A stretch of DNA of 64,000 nucleotides. Origin: Vibrio sp. 99-70-13A1. Lineage in GTDB: Bacteria > Pseudomonadota > Gammaproteobacteria > Enterobacterales > Vibrionaceae. The stretch spans positions 186,001 to 250,000 of the forward strand of contig NZ_VTXD01000002.1 in NCBI RefSeq assembly GCF_013114625.1. Direction: 5' to 3'. Of the stretch, positions 44,229 through 52,629 are shown piece after piece. Position 1 is the stretch's first letter; the number at the start of each line of letters is the position of its first letter. The translations under genes were made by a program, and so were the position numbers. The notes below the pieces were generated by a model. The model ran no database searches. It saw only the letters and a program-made list of their open reading frames with translations, and was not told the origin of the DNA.

Positions 44229-45041
44229 ATGAGCAAACCTAAACCAACCACTTTAAGCGTTACAAGTTCAACAACCATCACCCCTAACATGCAGCGCATT
44301 ACGCTTCATGGTGAAGGGTTGAGTAGCTTTCCTGCAGAGTGTGCTGGCGGGTATATTAAACTTCTTTTCACTCCTTCAGGTAGCACAGACTTAACTAAGC
44401 TAAATGACGGTGACCGCCCGACGATGCGCACCTATACAATTCGTCAATTTAACCTTGAAGAAAAGACTATCGAGGTGGATTTTGTGCGTCACAATACTGT
44501 TGATTTACAGTGCGGGTTTGCCGCTCGTTGGGCGATGAATACCCAAGCTGGAGATTCTATCTCAGTGGCTGGTCCTGGGCTTATTCAAGGCTTAAATCAA
44601 GACGCTGATTGGTTCTTCTTAGTCGCAGATATGACCGCATTACCAGCATTAACTGCAAAACTAAAACAATTACCTGAAAATGCTATTGGTCACGCGGTTG
44701 TTCTTATTAATTCAGAAGATGATAAGCAGAAACTTGATGCCCCTGTAGGCGTAAATATTGACTGGATCATAGAAGGTAAAGCTAACTCTTCACTTGCAGC
44801 TCCTTCTCTTTCAGCCCCATCACTTGCAGACAAAGTTCGCCAAAAAGAATGGCTCGATGGCCAAGTTTCAGTATGGTCAGCGTGTGAATTTGAAAGCATG
44901 CGTGAACTAAGACAGTACTTCAGAAACGAAAAAGAAGTGGCAAAAGAGAATATCTATATCAGTAGCTATTGGAAACGTGGTGTCACTGAAGATGGGCACA
45001 AAGCTATTAAACGTGCAGACTCAGAAACGCTAGCAAGCTAA
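44229..45041 (+). CDS. Siderophore-interacting protein (ViuB-like ferric-siderophore reductase)
   Basis: 270 residues. The FAD-binding domain has the motif RTYTIRQF at about 60, and FAARWAMNTQAGDSISVAGP precedes the NAD(P)-binding part with WFFLVADMTALPAL. The C-terminal ISSYWKRGVTEDGH is the conserved end of the SIP family. These cytoplasmic enzymes reduce ferric siderophores to release iron. A Ser/Leu/Ala-Pro loop near residue 190 is encoded by a 15-nt repeat (44790-44831). No siderophore receptor or synthesis gene is in the window. Iron control is supported by the Fur-like site upstream. Confidence 0.9.
   Translation: MSKPKPTTLSVTSSTTITPNMQRITLHGEGLSSFPAECAGGYIKLLFTPSGSTDLTKLNDGDRPTMRTYTIRQFNLEEKTIEVDFVRHNTVDLQCGFAARWAMNTQAGDSISVAGPGLIQGLNQDADWFFLVADMTALPALTAKLKQLPENAIGHAVVLINSEDDKQKLDAPVGVNIDWIIEGKANSSLAAPSLSAPSLADKVRQKEWLDGQVSVWSACEFESMRELRQYFRNEKEVAKENIYISSYWKRGVTEDGHKAIKRADSETLAS
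44790..44831. repeat. 15-nt degenerate tandem repeat inside the siderophore-interacting protein gene
   Basis: Units tcacttgcagctcct, tctctttcagcccca and partial tcacttgcagac encode a Ser-Leu-Ala-Ala-Pro type loop and preserve the frame. Confidence 0.7.
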
Positions 45042-45054
45042 CTCCTAGTTCCAG

Positions 45055-45077
45055 CTTTGGCTTTGGCTTTGGCTTTG
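45055..45077. repeat. Hexamer tandem repeat (ctttgg)
   Basis: Three perfect ctttgg units and a partial copy start 13 nt after the stop of the siderophore-interacting protein gene. The same hexamer occurs inside the BatB-like gene (3635-3652). Confidence 0.85.
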
Positions 45078-45184
45078 CAAGACGCTAGACGCTCACAAAA
45101 AGATACAAACGCCTAGCCTGTTTCCTCAACAAAGCTAGGCGTTATCATGAGAAGCTTAAGTATCATAAAGCTCATGCATTCACG

Positions 45185-46186
45185 CTAGATACTCTCTCCT
45201 ACCTCGATTCGGTAACCTAAATCTAATTTCGCAACCCACTCATTATTACCTTTCAGCCTAGCAACCACTTGTTCTGCGGCAACTTTTCCGATTTGTTCTC
45301 TTGGCGTAACAACGGTTGCCAAGCGTGGTGTCATTGCAACTGTAATATCGTGCCCATGAAACCCTGCAATCGCCATTTGCTTCGGCACTTGAATACCACG
45401 TCTTACACATTCGTAAAAAGCACCAATCGCCAAGTCATCATTGGTGCAGAAAATCCCATCCACTTGAGGGTGCGTTTCCAACAATTCACCGATCAACTTA
45501 GCCCCCAACGTAAACGAGGATGCATCTTCCGTTTGCAGGGTGATCGCCTGCTGCCTGGCTTCTTCCATTGCATGTTCATAACCTGCCATTTTTAAGCGAG
45601 TACGTTCATCCATACGCGCAGCAAGATACGCAATATTCGTACGCCCCTTATCCAACATAGTTTTGGTCATGGCTCTCGCAGCATCAAAATTATCAAAGCC
45701 AATAGCTTGTTCAATTCGAGGTGAGACGGAATCCATAATTTCAACAACTGGAATGGAAGCCGTTTGCAGCATCTTACGCGCTCTTTCCGTATGCACATTT
45801 TCAGACAGGATGATTGCATCAACATTATAAGAGAGCAGTGAAGCAATACTTTGTTCTTCAAGTTCAGGGCTATAGCCATAGTGGGCAATCATGGTTTGAT
45901 AACCTGCTGGGGCAGTTATTTGCTCTATACCTCGGATCACTTCGGCAAAGACTTGGTTAGTCAGAGAGGGAACTAGCACTCCAATCGCATTACTTTTAGC
46001 ATTCGAAAGTATGTCTGGCGCGCGATTAGGTATGTAGCCGAGTTCATCTACCGCAGAATTAATTTTGTCGCGAAGGGCTTCAGACACTAATGAAGGGTCA
46101 CGGAGACAGCGACTTACGGTCATTTTCGTTACACCAACTAAATTGGCAATATCTTGTAATGTAGGACGTTTTTTCTTATTTGACAT
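45185..46186 (-). CDS. gntR: Gluconate operon repressor GntR (LacI family)
   Basis: 333 residues. The LacI-type helix-turn-helix is TLQDIANLVGVTKMTVSRCL, with a hinge GYIPNRAPDILS, followed by a periplasmic-binding-protein-like effector domain (NAIGVLVPSLTNQVFAEVIR). The sequence is close to E. coli GntR, which responds to gluconate. It follows gnd on the same strand but is separated by a terminator, and it has its own ATGTTACTGGTAAC palindrome 28 nt upstream, which indicates autoregulation. The two further palindromes ahead of the TRAP genes are its likely main targets. Confidence 0.92.
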   Translation of the reverse strand: MSNKKKRPTLQDIANLVGVTKMTVSRCLRDPSLVSEALRDKINSAVDELGYIPNRAPDILSNAKSNAIGVLVPSLTNQVFAEVIRGIEQITAPAGYQTMIAHYGYSPELEEQSIASLLSYNVDAIILSENVHTERARKMLQTASIPVVEIMDSVSPRIEQAIGFDNFDAARAMTKTMLDKGRTNIAYLAARMDERTRLKMAGYEHAMEEARQQAITLQTEDASSFTLGAKLIGELLETHPQVDGIFCTNDDLAIGAFYECVRRGIQVPKQMAIAGFHGHDITVAMTPRLATVVTPREQIGKVAAEQVVARLKGNNEWVAKLDLGYRIEVGESI

Positions 46187-46213
46187 AGTATTTAATTATT
46201 ATTGTTATGGCTA

Positions 46214-46229
46214 ATGTTACTGGTAACAG
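46214..46229. promoter_or_regulatory. GntR operator upstream of gntR
   Basis: ATGTTACTGGTAACAG is a near-perfect palindrome matching the GntR operator class (ATGTTACCGGTAACAT). It lies 28 nt before the gntR start, so it probably provides autoregulation. Confidence 0.8.
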
Positions 46230-46290
46230 TGTATCCAACTGACTTGGAATTTGAAGTCTAATTTAGTAAAAAATTGATATAGCAACATAA

Positions 46291-46318
46291 TTAAAAACGC
46301 CCTCATCTAGAGGGCGTT
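46291..46318 (-). terminator. Intrinsic terminator of the gluconate operon
   Basis: AACGCCCTC (46296-46304) pairs with GAGGGCGTT (46310-46318). On the minus strand it is followed by TTTTAA. It lies about 10 nt after the gnd stop, separating gnd from gntR. Confidence 0.9.
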
Positions 46319-46328
46319 TGCAGATTCG

Positions 46329-47837
46329 CTATGCTTTAACTGTTACTTCAACTCTCGGAGATTGACTCCAAGTAACATGAAATTTTTCCGATTCTTCACT
46401 ATCCACTCTTGAGTAGGTGTGAGAACCAAAATAGTCCCGTTGTGCTTGCAGTAGATTCGCAGGCAATACCTCACAGCGTAGTGAATCGAAGTAATTCAAT
46501 GCAGAGCTGATCCCAGGCATCGGTACCCCAAACAAGGCAGAGTTAGCGACTGCAATACGCCAAGCAAGCTCCCGCTCTTCCACTTGTTTGATGAAAGCCC
46601 CATCAAACAGTAGGTTCGCTAGCCCACCATTTTTCTGATAAGCCGCTGTGATACTTTGCAAAAATGCGGCCCGAATAATACAACCCGCACGCCAAATCTT
46701 AGCAATTTTCGTGAAATCTAAATTCCAACCTGCTTTGTCTGAAGCTGTCTTTAATAAATCAAAGCCTTGAGCATAAACAGACAACTTGGCGCAATACAGA
46801 GCATCATGAAGTTCAGAGACGATTTCAGATTTATCTAACTGGCTTGAATCAGCAATGTTACCTTTAAGAAGCTGACTGCCTTGCAGACGTTGTGGTTTTT
46901 GACCACTCATCGCACGCGCATAAACGGCCTGTGCAATCGTTGGAGTTGGGCAACCTTCTTGAAGGCTGTTTACCGCTGTCCACAAGCCTGTACCTTTCTG
47001 CCCAGCTTTATCTAGCACCACTTCTACAAACGGCTTACCCGTTGCATCATCTTCATGTTGAAGAATATCGGCGCTGATCTCCATTAGGTAACTGTTTAAA
47101 ACACCGTTATTCCATTGCTCAAAGACCTGCCCAATCTCTTGAGCTGGCATTTCAAGCACATCACGCATGAAGTGGTACACTTCGCAAATAAGCTGCATGT
47201 CAGCGTATTCGATGCCATTGTGCACCATCTTCACGTAATGACCGGAACCTGAAGGTCCAACATACGCAGCGCACGCCTCACCCGCTTCAAACTGAGCAAC
47301 AGGTAAACCGTTCGCATCCACTTTTGCAGCAATCGCTTCCCACATTGGCTTCACATATTGCCAAGCAGACTGGTCACCACTCGCCATTAGCGCAGGGCCA
47401 ACGCGCGCCCCCTCCTCACCACCAGAAACCGCGGTACTGAAGAAGCGAAGTTTGCCTTTATAATTCAATTCGCGAGTTTCGGTATCGGTCCAAAGGCTGT
47501 TACCAGTATCGATAACAATATCGTCGCTCTCTAAACCGGCTTCTAGCAAGTTGTTCACCACAATGTCAACGGGCTTACCTGCAGGAACCGACAGTGCAAT
47601 GACACGCGGTTTCGCTAATCCTTTTAAGACATGCTCAAGGCTAGTTCCATTGGTAAACTGACCTTTGCCCCCAGAAGATTTATTGAGTTGTTTCGCTTCC
47701 ACACTAGCACGTACAATATTATCAGCGTTGAGGTCAAAACCAGCGACGTTAAACCCATTATCCAGTAAGTTGAGAGCTAGGCTTTTCCCCATCACTCCCA
47801 AACCAATCATTGCAATGTCATTTTTTACCTGAGTCAT
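46329..47837 (-). CDS. gnd: 6-phosphogluconate dehydrogenase, decarboxylating
   Basis: 502 residues. The Rossmann motif is IGLGVMGKSLALNLLDNGF. The substrate signature is SGGEEGARVGPALMASGDQ, with VGPSGSGHYVKMVHNGIEY carrying the catalytic Lys-x-x-x-His-Asn. The enzyme oxidises 6-phosphogluconate to ribulose 5-phosphate and CO2 with NADP+. It is about 20-30 residues longer than the common form. The gluconokinase gene ends 3 nt upstream, so the two are coupled. Its place in the gluconate operon suggests it is the inducible copy rather than the main pentose-phosphate enzyme. Confidence 0.95.
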   Translation of the reverse strand: MTQVKNDIAMIGLGVMGKSLALNLLDNGFNVAGFDLNADNIVRASVEAKQLNKSSGGKGQFTNGTSLEHVLKGLAKPRVIALSVPAGKPVDIVVNNLLEAGLESDDIVIDTGNSLWTDTETRELNYKGKLRFFSTAVSGGEEGARVGPALMASGDQSAWQYVKPMWEAIAAKVDANGLPVAQFEAGEACAAYVGPSGSGHYVKMVHNGIEYADMQLICEVYHFMRDVLEMPAQEIGQVFEQWNNGVLNSYLMEISADILQHEDDATGKPFVEVVLDKAGQKGTGLWTAVNSLQEGCPTPTIAQAVYARAMSGQKPQRLQGSQLLKGNIADSSQLDKSEIVSELHDALYCAKLSVYAQGFDLLKTASDKAGWNLDFTKIAKIWRAGCIIRAAFLQSITAAYQKNGGLANLLFDGAFIKQVEERELAWRIAVANSALFGVPMPGISSALNYFDSLRCEVLPANLLQAQRDYFGSHTYSRVDSEESEKFHVTWSQSPRVEVTVKA

Positions 47838-47840
47838 GAT

Positions 47841-48338
47841 TTAGCCTATCTGTTTAATTTGATTTAGCGCACTTTCGACGACTTGCTCAACATCTTGTGA
47901 GATGTCGACAATGAGTGCCTCGTCTGACTCAGGTTCCACCAAGGTTGCGAATTGACTCTTCAACATTTCTTGACCATTGAAATAATGGTTCTCACGAGCT
48001 TGATGGCGGTTCCAAATAGTATCGAAACTGCCTTGAAGGTACACAATCACTAAGTCTTCATTATTTTTACGAAGAGTATCGCGGTACTGCGGCTTCAATG
48101 CCGAGCAAGCAATCACCGCACTTGGTTGTTCTATATATTGCTTATTAAGCGTTTCTAGCCATCCTTGACGATCGTCGTCTGTCAGTGGAATACCTTGACG
48201 CATCTTTTCTACATTGCTTTGCGGATGGAAGTCATCTCCATCAAAAAACTGGAGCGTTAATGCTTCTGCGATACGGCTACCAATCAGGCTTTTTCCGCAT
48301 CCAGATACGCCCATCACGAGTATTTTTTTGCTTTTCAT
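47841..48338 (-). CDS. gntK: Gluconokinase
   Basis: About 165 residues. The P-loop is GVSGCGKS near the N-terminus, and FDGDDFHPQSNVEKMRQGIP with LTDDDRQGWL is the gluconokinase signature. It phosphorylates gluconate to 6-phosphogluconate with ATP. The ATG at 48338 has AGG 8 nt upstream and gives MKSKKILVMGVSG; the frame extends to a TTG at 48368 without a good site. It sits between the TRAP permease gene (118 nt away) and gnd. Confidence 0.95.
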   Translation of the reverse strand: MKSKKILVMGVSGCGKSLIGSRIAEALTLQFFDGDDFHPQSNVEKMRQGIPLTDDDRQGWLETLNKQYIEQPSAVIACSALKPQYRDTLRKNNEDLVIVYLQGSFDTIWNRHQARENHYFNGQEMLKSQFATLVEPESDEALIVDISQDVEQVVESALNQIKQIG

Positions 48339-48456
48339 AAGGCAAGCCTTCCCTAAGCCCCAATCCAAACTGGGGCTGACAATCGAATCTAATAGTTAAA
48401 CTTGTATTGCAGCGGTTCGGTTCCTGAGTGTTAAATTCGGTCAGGAACCTTTGCTG

Positions 48457-49785
48457 TTATTGCCACCAAAGCGCTAGCTGAGGGAAGATAATAACCAGTG
48501 CCAGCACCAATACTTGAAGTGCAATAAACGGCAGTAGTGACGTGAATATCTCACCCAAGCTGATATCTTTTGGTGCTACCGATTTCAAGTAGAAAGCCGC
48601 AGGACCAAACGGTGGCGATAAGAACGACACTTGCATGTTTAGACAGAACACAACACCAAACCAAACTGGGTCGAAGCCAAGGCCAGTGATGATTGGGACG
48701 AAGATTGGCATTGTTAAAAGTGCCACACCTACCCAGTCAAGGAACATACCAAGTACCAACAAGATAGCCATCATGATTAACAGCGTTACTGTCGCGTTGC
48801 CGCCACTTAGCGCAAGGATGGTTTCTTCAACAAAATCAATACCGCCCATTAGGTTGTAGATACCAACCAGAGCACTTGCACCGATACCAATCCACATGAT
48901 CATGCCGCAAGTGCGCATTGTTGCCATAGCACTCTCTTTCAGCATGTTGTAGTTCAGCTCACCACGGATAAGCGCACTGATCATGATACCAACCACACCC
49001 AAAGCAGAAGCCTCGGTTACTGATGCGATACCTGTGTAGATACTGCCTAGAACGGTGGCTACTGAAAGCAGTGGGAAGAACAGAGCCTTGAAGTAGCTAG
49101 GCTGATTAGCGATGTCTTCTTCTGTTTCCTCATCACTTGGAATTGGCGCCAAAGAAGGATTCAGCTTACAGCGAATTAATACGTAGCCGATGTAACAACC
49201 CGCTAGGATAAACGCTGGTAAGAAAGACGCTTTGAACAAATCACCAATTGATACGCTGGCTGTCATACCATAAATGATCAATACAATACTTGGTGGAAGC
49301 ATGGTGCCTAGCGCGCCACCGGCACAAGTTGTACCGATAGCAAGCTTACGGTCATAACCTAAGCGAAGCATTTGAGGCAGAGCAAGAATACCAAGCAGTA
49401 CGGTTTCACCACCGATAACGCCCGACATTGAAGCCAATAACACGGCTACCAATAAGGTTTGTACCGCAACACCACCGCGAACTTTACGTCCTACCGATTT
49501 CATAGCATCAAACAGGTCACGTGCGATACCTGAACGGTCTAATAAAGCCGCCATTAATACGAACATTGGAACCGCGAGGAATACATAACCAGAAGCAAAA
49601 CTGTAAGTTCGGCTCGCAATTAAAGGCAAAGCATCCGGACCAAACCAGCACAGGGTGAAGAAAATCGCGACAAAGCCTGTTACGAACGCTAGCTGCATAC
49701 CAGTCAGTAGCAAACCAATCATCATAACCAGCATGAGCAAACTGCCCCATGCAATACCAATAGAAGATAAATCAAACATCGTCAT
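48457..49785 (-). CDS. TRAP transporter large permease (DctM type), gluconate operon
   Basis: 442 residues, about 12-13 membrane helices. It has the DctM features GGALGTMLPPSIVLIIYG and VSFLSPPFGPAAFYLKSVAP. The protein forms the translocation channel of a sodium-driven TRAP transporter with the small permease and periplasmic binding protein. It overlaps the small permease gene by 14 nt. The gene content of the operon (gluconokinase, 6-phosphogluconate dehydrogenase, GntR) makes gluconate or a related sugar acid the likely substrate. Confidence 0.92.
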   Translation of the reverse strand: MTMFDLSSIGIAWGSLLMLVMMIGLLLTGMQLAFVTGFVAIFFTLCWFGPDALPLIASRTYSFASGYVFLAVPMFVLMAALLDRSGIARDLFDAMKSVGRKVRGGVAVQTLLVAVLLASMSGVIGGETVLLGILALPQMLRLGYDRKLAIGTTCAGGALGTMLPPSIVLIIYGMTASVSIGDLFKASFLPAFILAGCYIGYVLIRCKLNPSLAPIPSDEETEEDIANQPSYFKALFFPLLSVATVLGSIYTGIASVTEASALGVVGIMISALIRGELNYNMLKESAMATMRTCGMIMWIGIGASALVGIYNLMGGIDFVEETILALSGGNATVTLLIMMAILLVLGMFLDWVGVALLTMPIFVPIITGLGFDPVWFGVVFCLNMQVSFLSPPFGPAAFYLKSVAPKDISLGEIFTSLLPFIALQVLVLALVIIFPQLALWWQ

Positions 49786-50329
49786 TCTTCCTTAGACCCA
49801 TCAACTCTTGGATTAGGTGCAATACAAACTGGACAACAAGAACACATAAAACGACAAAGATCAGACCTTTAAGCAGCGCAGGATAAGGCGCGTTTAACAC
49901 TGAGCCTGATGTCTCAAGACGGAACTCACCCCACGGTGCAAACCATGATTCTTCCGCAGTAAAGTAAGCCGCGTAAGCCAGCATGCCCGCAAAGGCTAAA
50001 CCAACAATGTGGTGAACAAGATTTAAATACTTACGTGTTTGGTTAGACACTGAATCGTAGATAAGAACAACACGTACATGTTTATCAGCCGCGAAAGCGT
50101 AGATGCCACCAATAATAAATAATGAACCGCCGATGAAAGACGCTGTTTCATGTACCCATGTGGTTGGTGCATCAAATGCATAACGCATCACAACTTCATA
50201 AAATGAAATCAATACAGTAAAAATAAACAACCAGCTAACGAGATTACTGAACTTTATAATAAGGCGATCAAGCGCATTTCTTGGTTGTTCGTCGTTTTCA
50301 GCTGGTGCGTGAGGGATTTTATCGGTCAT
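49772..50329 (-). CDS. TRAP transporter small permease (DctQ type), gluconate operon
   Basis: 185 residues with four membrane helices (LVSWLFIFTVLISFYEVV, SFIGGSLFIIGGIYAFA, HIVGLAFAGMLAYAAYF and LIFVVLCVLVVQFVL). The conserved EVVMRYAFDAPTTWVHE after helix 1 is diagnostic of DctQ proteins. It supports the large permease and docking of the binding protein. The 14-nt overlap with the DctM gene shows coupling. Confidence 0.92.
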   Translation of the reverse strand: MTDKIPHAPAENDEQPRNALDRLIIKFSNLVSWLFIFTVLISFYEVVMRYAFDAPTTWVHETASFIGGSLFIIGGIYAFAADKHVRVVLIYDSVSNQTRKYLNLVHHIVGLAFAGMLAYAAYFTAEESWFAPWGEFRLETSGSVLNAPYPALLKGLIFVVLCVLVVQFVLHLIQELMGLRKNDDV

Positions 50330-50394
50330 GAGCCAAATTTCCTGGGAGAATACGGGAGAGCAGTGCCCTCCCCCGTCAATAAGCTAAGTTTGAG

Positions 50395-51411
50395 TTACAG
50401 CAAACCGTTTTCTTCTAGGAACACGGTCACAGAGGTGTAAACTTTTCCTGCGTTATCAGAACGCTCTGCAAATACTTTCCATTGACCTTTCGCGATTTCA
50501 CGGAACTTCTTACGTTCTTCTTGTGACCAGTCGTGGATAGTAATTTCAGGGTTCGCTTGAGCTTCTTTAAGCGCAGCTTGGTCAGCCATTTTCAGCTGAG
50601 TTGTCATGTCGTAAGAGAAGTCACGCACTGATGTTTGCAGCATTGTTTGTAGATCAGCAGGCATCTTGTCCCATTTCTTCTGAGAAATAGATATATCGAT
50701 AAGCGGTAGTGAATGGAAACCCGGTTGAACTGGATGCGTGGCAATGTCGTTCATGCCCGCTTTTTGGTTGGTAGAAAATACGGTGTAGTCAGCGGCATCA
50801 ATGACACCTTTGCTTAGACCGGTAAATACTTCAGAACCCGGTAGGTTTACTGGAGTTGCGCCTGCTGCTGCAAATACTTGCTGTACTAGACCTTCTGGCG
50901 CACGCAGTTTAAGACCTTTAAGATCCGCTACACCATCGATTGGCTTTTTAGAAATAAATGACTCAACGCCGGTTGTTGAAGCACCAACGAACTGAACACC
51001 GTAAGGCTTGTAAAGCTCAGTCATTAGCTCGTTACCGCCGCCATAGTTCATGTATTGAAGCAGTTGTGTTGTATCAGACCATGCGCCAACCATGTTACCG
51101 ATAAGACCAAATGCTGGATCTTTACCAGAGAAGTAACCCGTAGCTGTAATATGACCATCTAGGATGCCCATTTTGATCGCGCCTAGCGTTTCTGTGTGCT
51201 TAACCACAGCACCTACAGGAAGAAGGTCGATGTCGATGCGTCCGTTAGACATCGTTTCTACGCGCTCAGCCCACTTCTGCTGAACCTTGAAGTTCAAATC
51301 ACCAGATGGATCTGAAGACTGAATCTTAAGTTTAAAGTCTGCAGCCATTGCTGAAGTAGCAAATAGGCTGGTGAGGGAAGCAGCAATCAGCGTTTTAGTC
51401 AGAGCTTTCAT
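50395..51411 (-). CDS. TRAP transporter substrate-binding protein (DctP type), gluconate operon
   Basis: 338 residues. A signal peptide ending FATSAMA is followed by FKLKIQSSDPSGDLNFK, the start of a DctP-fold domain. Later VADLKGLKLRAPEGLVQQVF carries the conserved Arg that binds the carboxylate of substrates (DLKG-LK-R). It is the first gene of the operon; two GntR-type palindromes and a CRP-like site lie just upstream. Substrate is inferred from the operon, not seen directly. Confidence 0.92.
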   Translation of the reverse strand: MKALTKTLIAASLTSLFATSAMAADFKLKIQSSDPSGDLNFKVQQKWAERVETMSNGRIDIDLLPVGAVVKHTETLGAIKMGILDGHITATGYFSGKDPAFGLIGNMVGAWSDTTQLLQYMNYGGGNELMTELYKPYGVQFVGASTTGVESFISKKPIDGVADLKGLKLRAPEGLVQQVFAAAGATPVNLPGSEVFTGLSKGVIDAADYTVFSTNQKAGMNDIATHPVQPGFHSLPLIDISISQKKWDKMPADLQTMLQTSVRDFSYDMTTQLKMADQAALKEAQANPEITIHDWSQEERKKFREIAKGQWKVFAERSDNAGKVYTSVTVFLEENGLL

Positions 51412-51454
51412 TTGGGTATCCTTATGAGTTTCACAGAGTCCGGCTTGTTATTAT

Positions 51455-51470
51455 ATGTTACCGGTAACGT
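51455..51470. promoter_or_regulatory. GntR operator 1 upstream of the TRAP/gluconate operon
   Basis: ATGTTACCGGTAACGT contains the perfect palindrome GTTACCGGTAAC. It lies 44 nt before the dctP-type start and 24 nt (centre to centre) from the second copy. Confidence 0.88.
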
Positions 51471-51478
51471 TGAGGTGG

Positions 51479-51494
51479 ATGTTACCGGTAACTT
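51479..51494. promoter_or_regulatory. GntR operator 2 upstream of the TRAP/gluconate operon
   Basis: ATGTTACCGGTAACTT, a second copy of the palindrome. The pair would allow cooperative binding of the dimeric repressor on one or nearly one face of the helix. Confidence 0.88.
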
Positions 51495-51506
51495 TACGAC
51501 ATTGTC

Positions 51507-51522
51507 TATGAGAAGGATCACA
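51507..51522. promoter_or_regulatory. CRP-like site upstream of the gluconate operon
   Basis: TATGA-N6-TCACA matches the CRP consensus TGTGA-N6-TCACA in nine of ten defined positions. It lies upstream of the GntR operators. Gluconate genes in enterics are CRP-activated, which supports the call. Confidence 0.45.
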
Positions 51523-51557
51523 TCTTTAACATTAGTAAAACGTTTGCTATCAATAAG

Positions 51558-51585
51558 AAAAATGTGACTATAAAGTCACATTTTT
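51558..51585. terminator. Intrinsic terminator (bidirectional)
   Basis: A perfect 12-bp stem AAAAATGTGACT with AGTCACATTTTT encloses an ATAA loop. It ends the leftward EamA gene (stop at 51612), keeping its transcript out of the gluconate operon promoter. Confidence 0.92.
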
Positions 51586-51611
51586 GGTTGGAGGTATGAA
51601 TTAATTTCTAT

Positions 51612-52514
51612 TTAAGTCAGTGAGATAACTAAACCAGCAATGATAAAAACAACGCCTACACCACGAGTCATGTGCCACTTTTCCTTCAAAAAGTAGATCC
51701 CCATCACTACACCGAAGATGATGCTTACTTGCCTAAGTGCCACAACCAAGCTGACATTGTCTGTCATGGTCATCGCAAACAACACCAAGCCATAAGTCGA
51801 TGCCATCATAATGCCTGCTGCGGTTGCACGCTTACGCAGTACCCAAGCACTCTGGAACTCAGCTTTTTGGTTCGTCACCAACAACCACAAGCTCAGCGGT
51901 ATGACAATGGCCCAAAACTGAACGCCTAAGTAGAAAATTGCCGTGTGCTTATTAGTAATAATTGATGTGCTTAAAGGGTCCAATAACAAAAGGGCTTCTT
52001 TATCAATAATCGAGTAACCCGTGGTACCAATAGCGGCTATTAATGCCCACAACACGCCAAGGTTCAAATAAGCTTTGAGTCGTAAGTCTATAAATCTTTT
52101 AAGCGGGACGAACAAACACCCAACAGTGATCAATACAAACCCCAGCCACTGATTCATAGAAAGTTCATAGCCAATCGAAACCGTCCCTAACCCGACCATC
52201 AGGACCGGTAATGCACGCGCCATCGGGTATATGACACCAATATCAGCCTGTTTATAAGCCATCCCCAAACCTATCAAATAGACGATTTGAAAAATCCCAC
52301 TAAAAAACACCAACATCCAAAAAACACTGGGGATTTTCTCGATGCCCAGCGTCATGGAGTACCAGAACAAATATGGCGTTAACAATAAAGCGGCGGCAGA
52401 GCCAGAAGCGAGGAAAAATGCAGAGCCTGAACCTTGATTTGATTTTCCTAAAATATTCCACCCTGCATGTAACAATGCAGAAAAAACCACAATGATGATG
52501 GCTGTGACTTCCAT
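51612..52514 (-). CDS. EamA/DMT-family membrane transporter
   Basis: About 300 residues with ten membrane helices in two EamA halves (VTAIIIVVFSALLHAGWNIL at the start and GVGVVFIIAGLVISL at the end). The start at 52514 has AAGGA 6 nt upstream. An upstream frame to 52568 runs through the terminator hairpin of the regulator gene, so it is rejected. It lies at the end of the AEP locus on the same strand. It may export or import an AEP-related compound, amine or amino acid, but this is only positional. A terminator separates it from the PhnR-type regulator, so it needs its own promoter or read-through. Confidence 0.85.
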   Translation of the reverse strand: MEVTAIIIVVFSALLHAGWNILGKSNQGSGSAFFLASGSAAALLLTPYLFWYSMTLGIEKIPSVFWMLVFFSGIFQIVYLIGLGMAYKQADIGVIYPMARALPVLMVGLGTVSIGYELSMNQWLGFVLITVGCLFVPLKRFIDLRLKAYLNLGVLWALIAAIGTTGYSIIDKEALLLLDPLSTSIITNKHTAIFYLGVQFWAIVIPLSLWLLVTNQKAEFQSAWVLRKRATAAGIMMASTYGLVLFAMTMTDNVSLVVALRQVSIIFGVVMGIYFLKEKWHMTRGVGVVFIIAGLVISLT

Positions 52515-52538
52515 TTTTATTCCTTGAAAATAGCTCAT

Positions 52539-52564
52539 AAAAAAGGCCTCCCAGAAGGAAGCCT
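52539..52564 (-). terminator. Intrinsic terminator of the PhnR-type regulator gene
   Basis: AGGCCTCC (52544-52551) pairs with GGAAGCCT (52557-52564) with one mismatch. On the minus strand it is followed by six T's. It lies between the regulator stop and the EamA start. Confidence 0.8.
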
Positions 52565-52629
52565 GCAACGATGAATCAGAAATTATGGCTCTAGTTTTCT
52601 ATCTTTTTACTAGCTTCTATTTCCTAACT

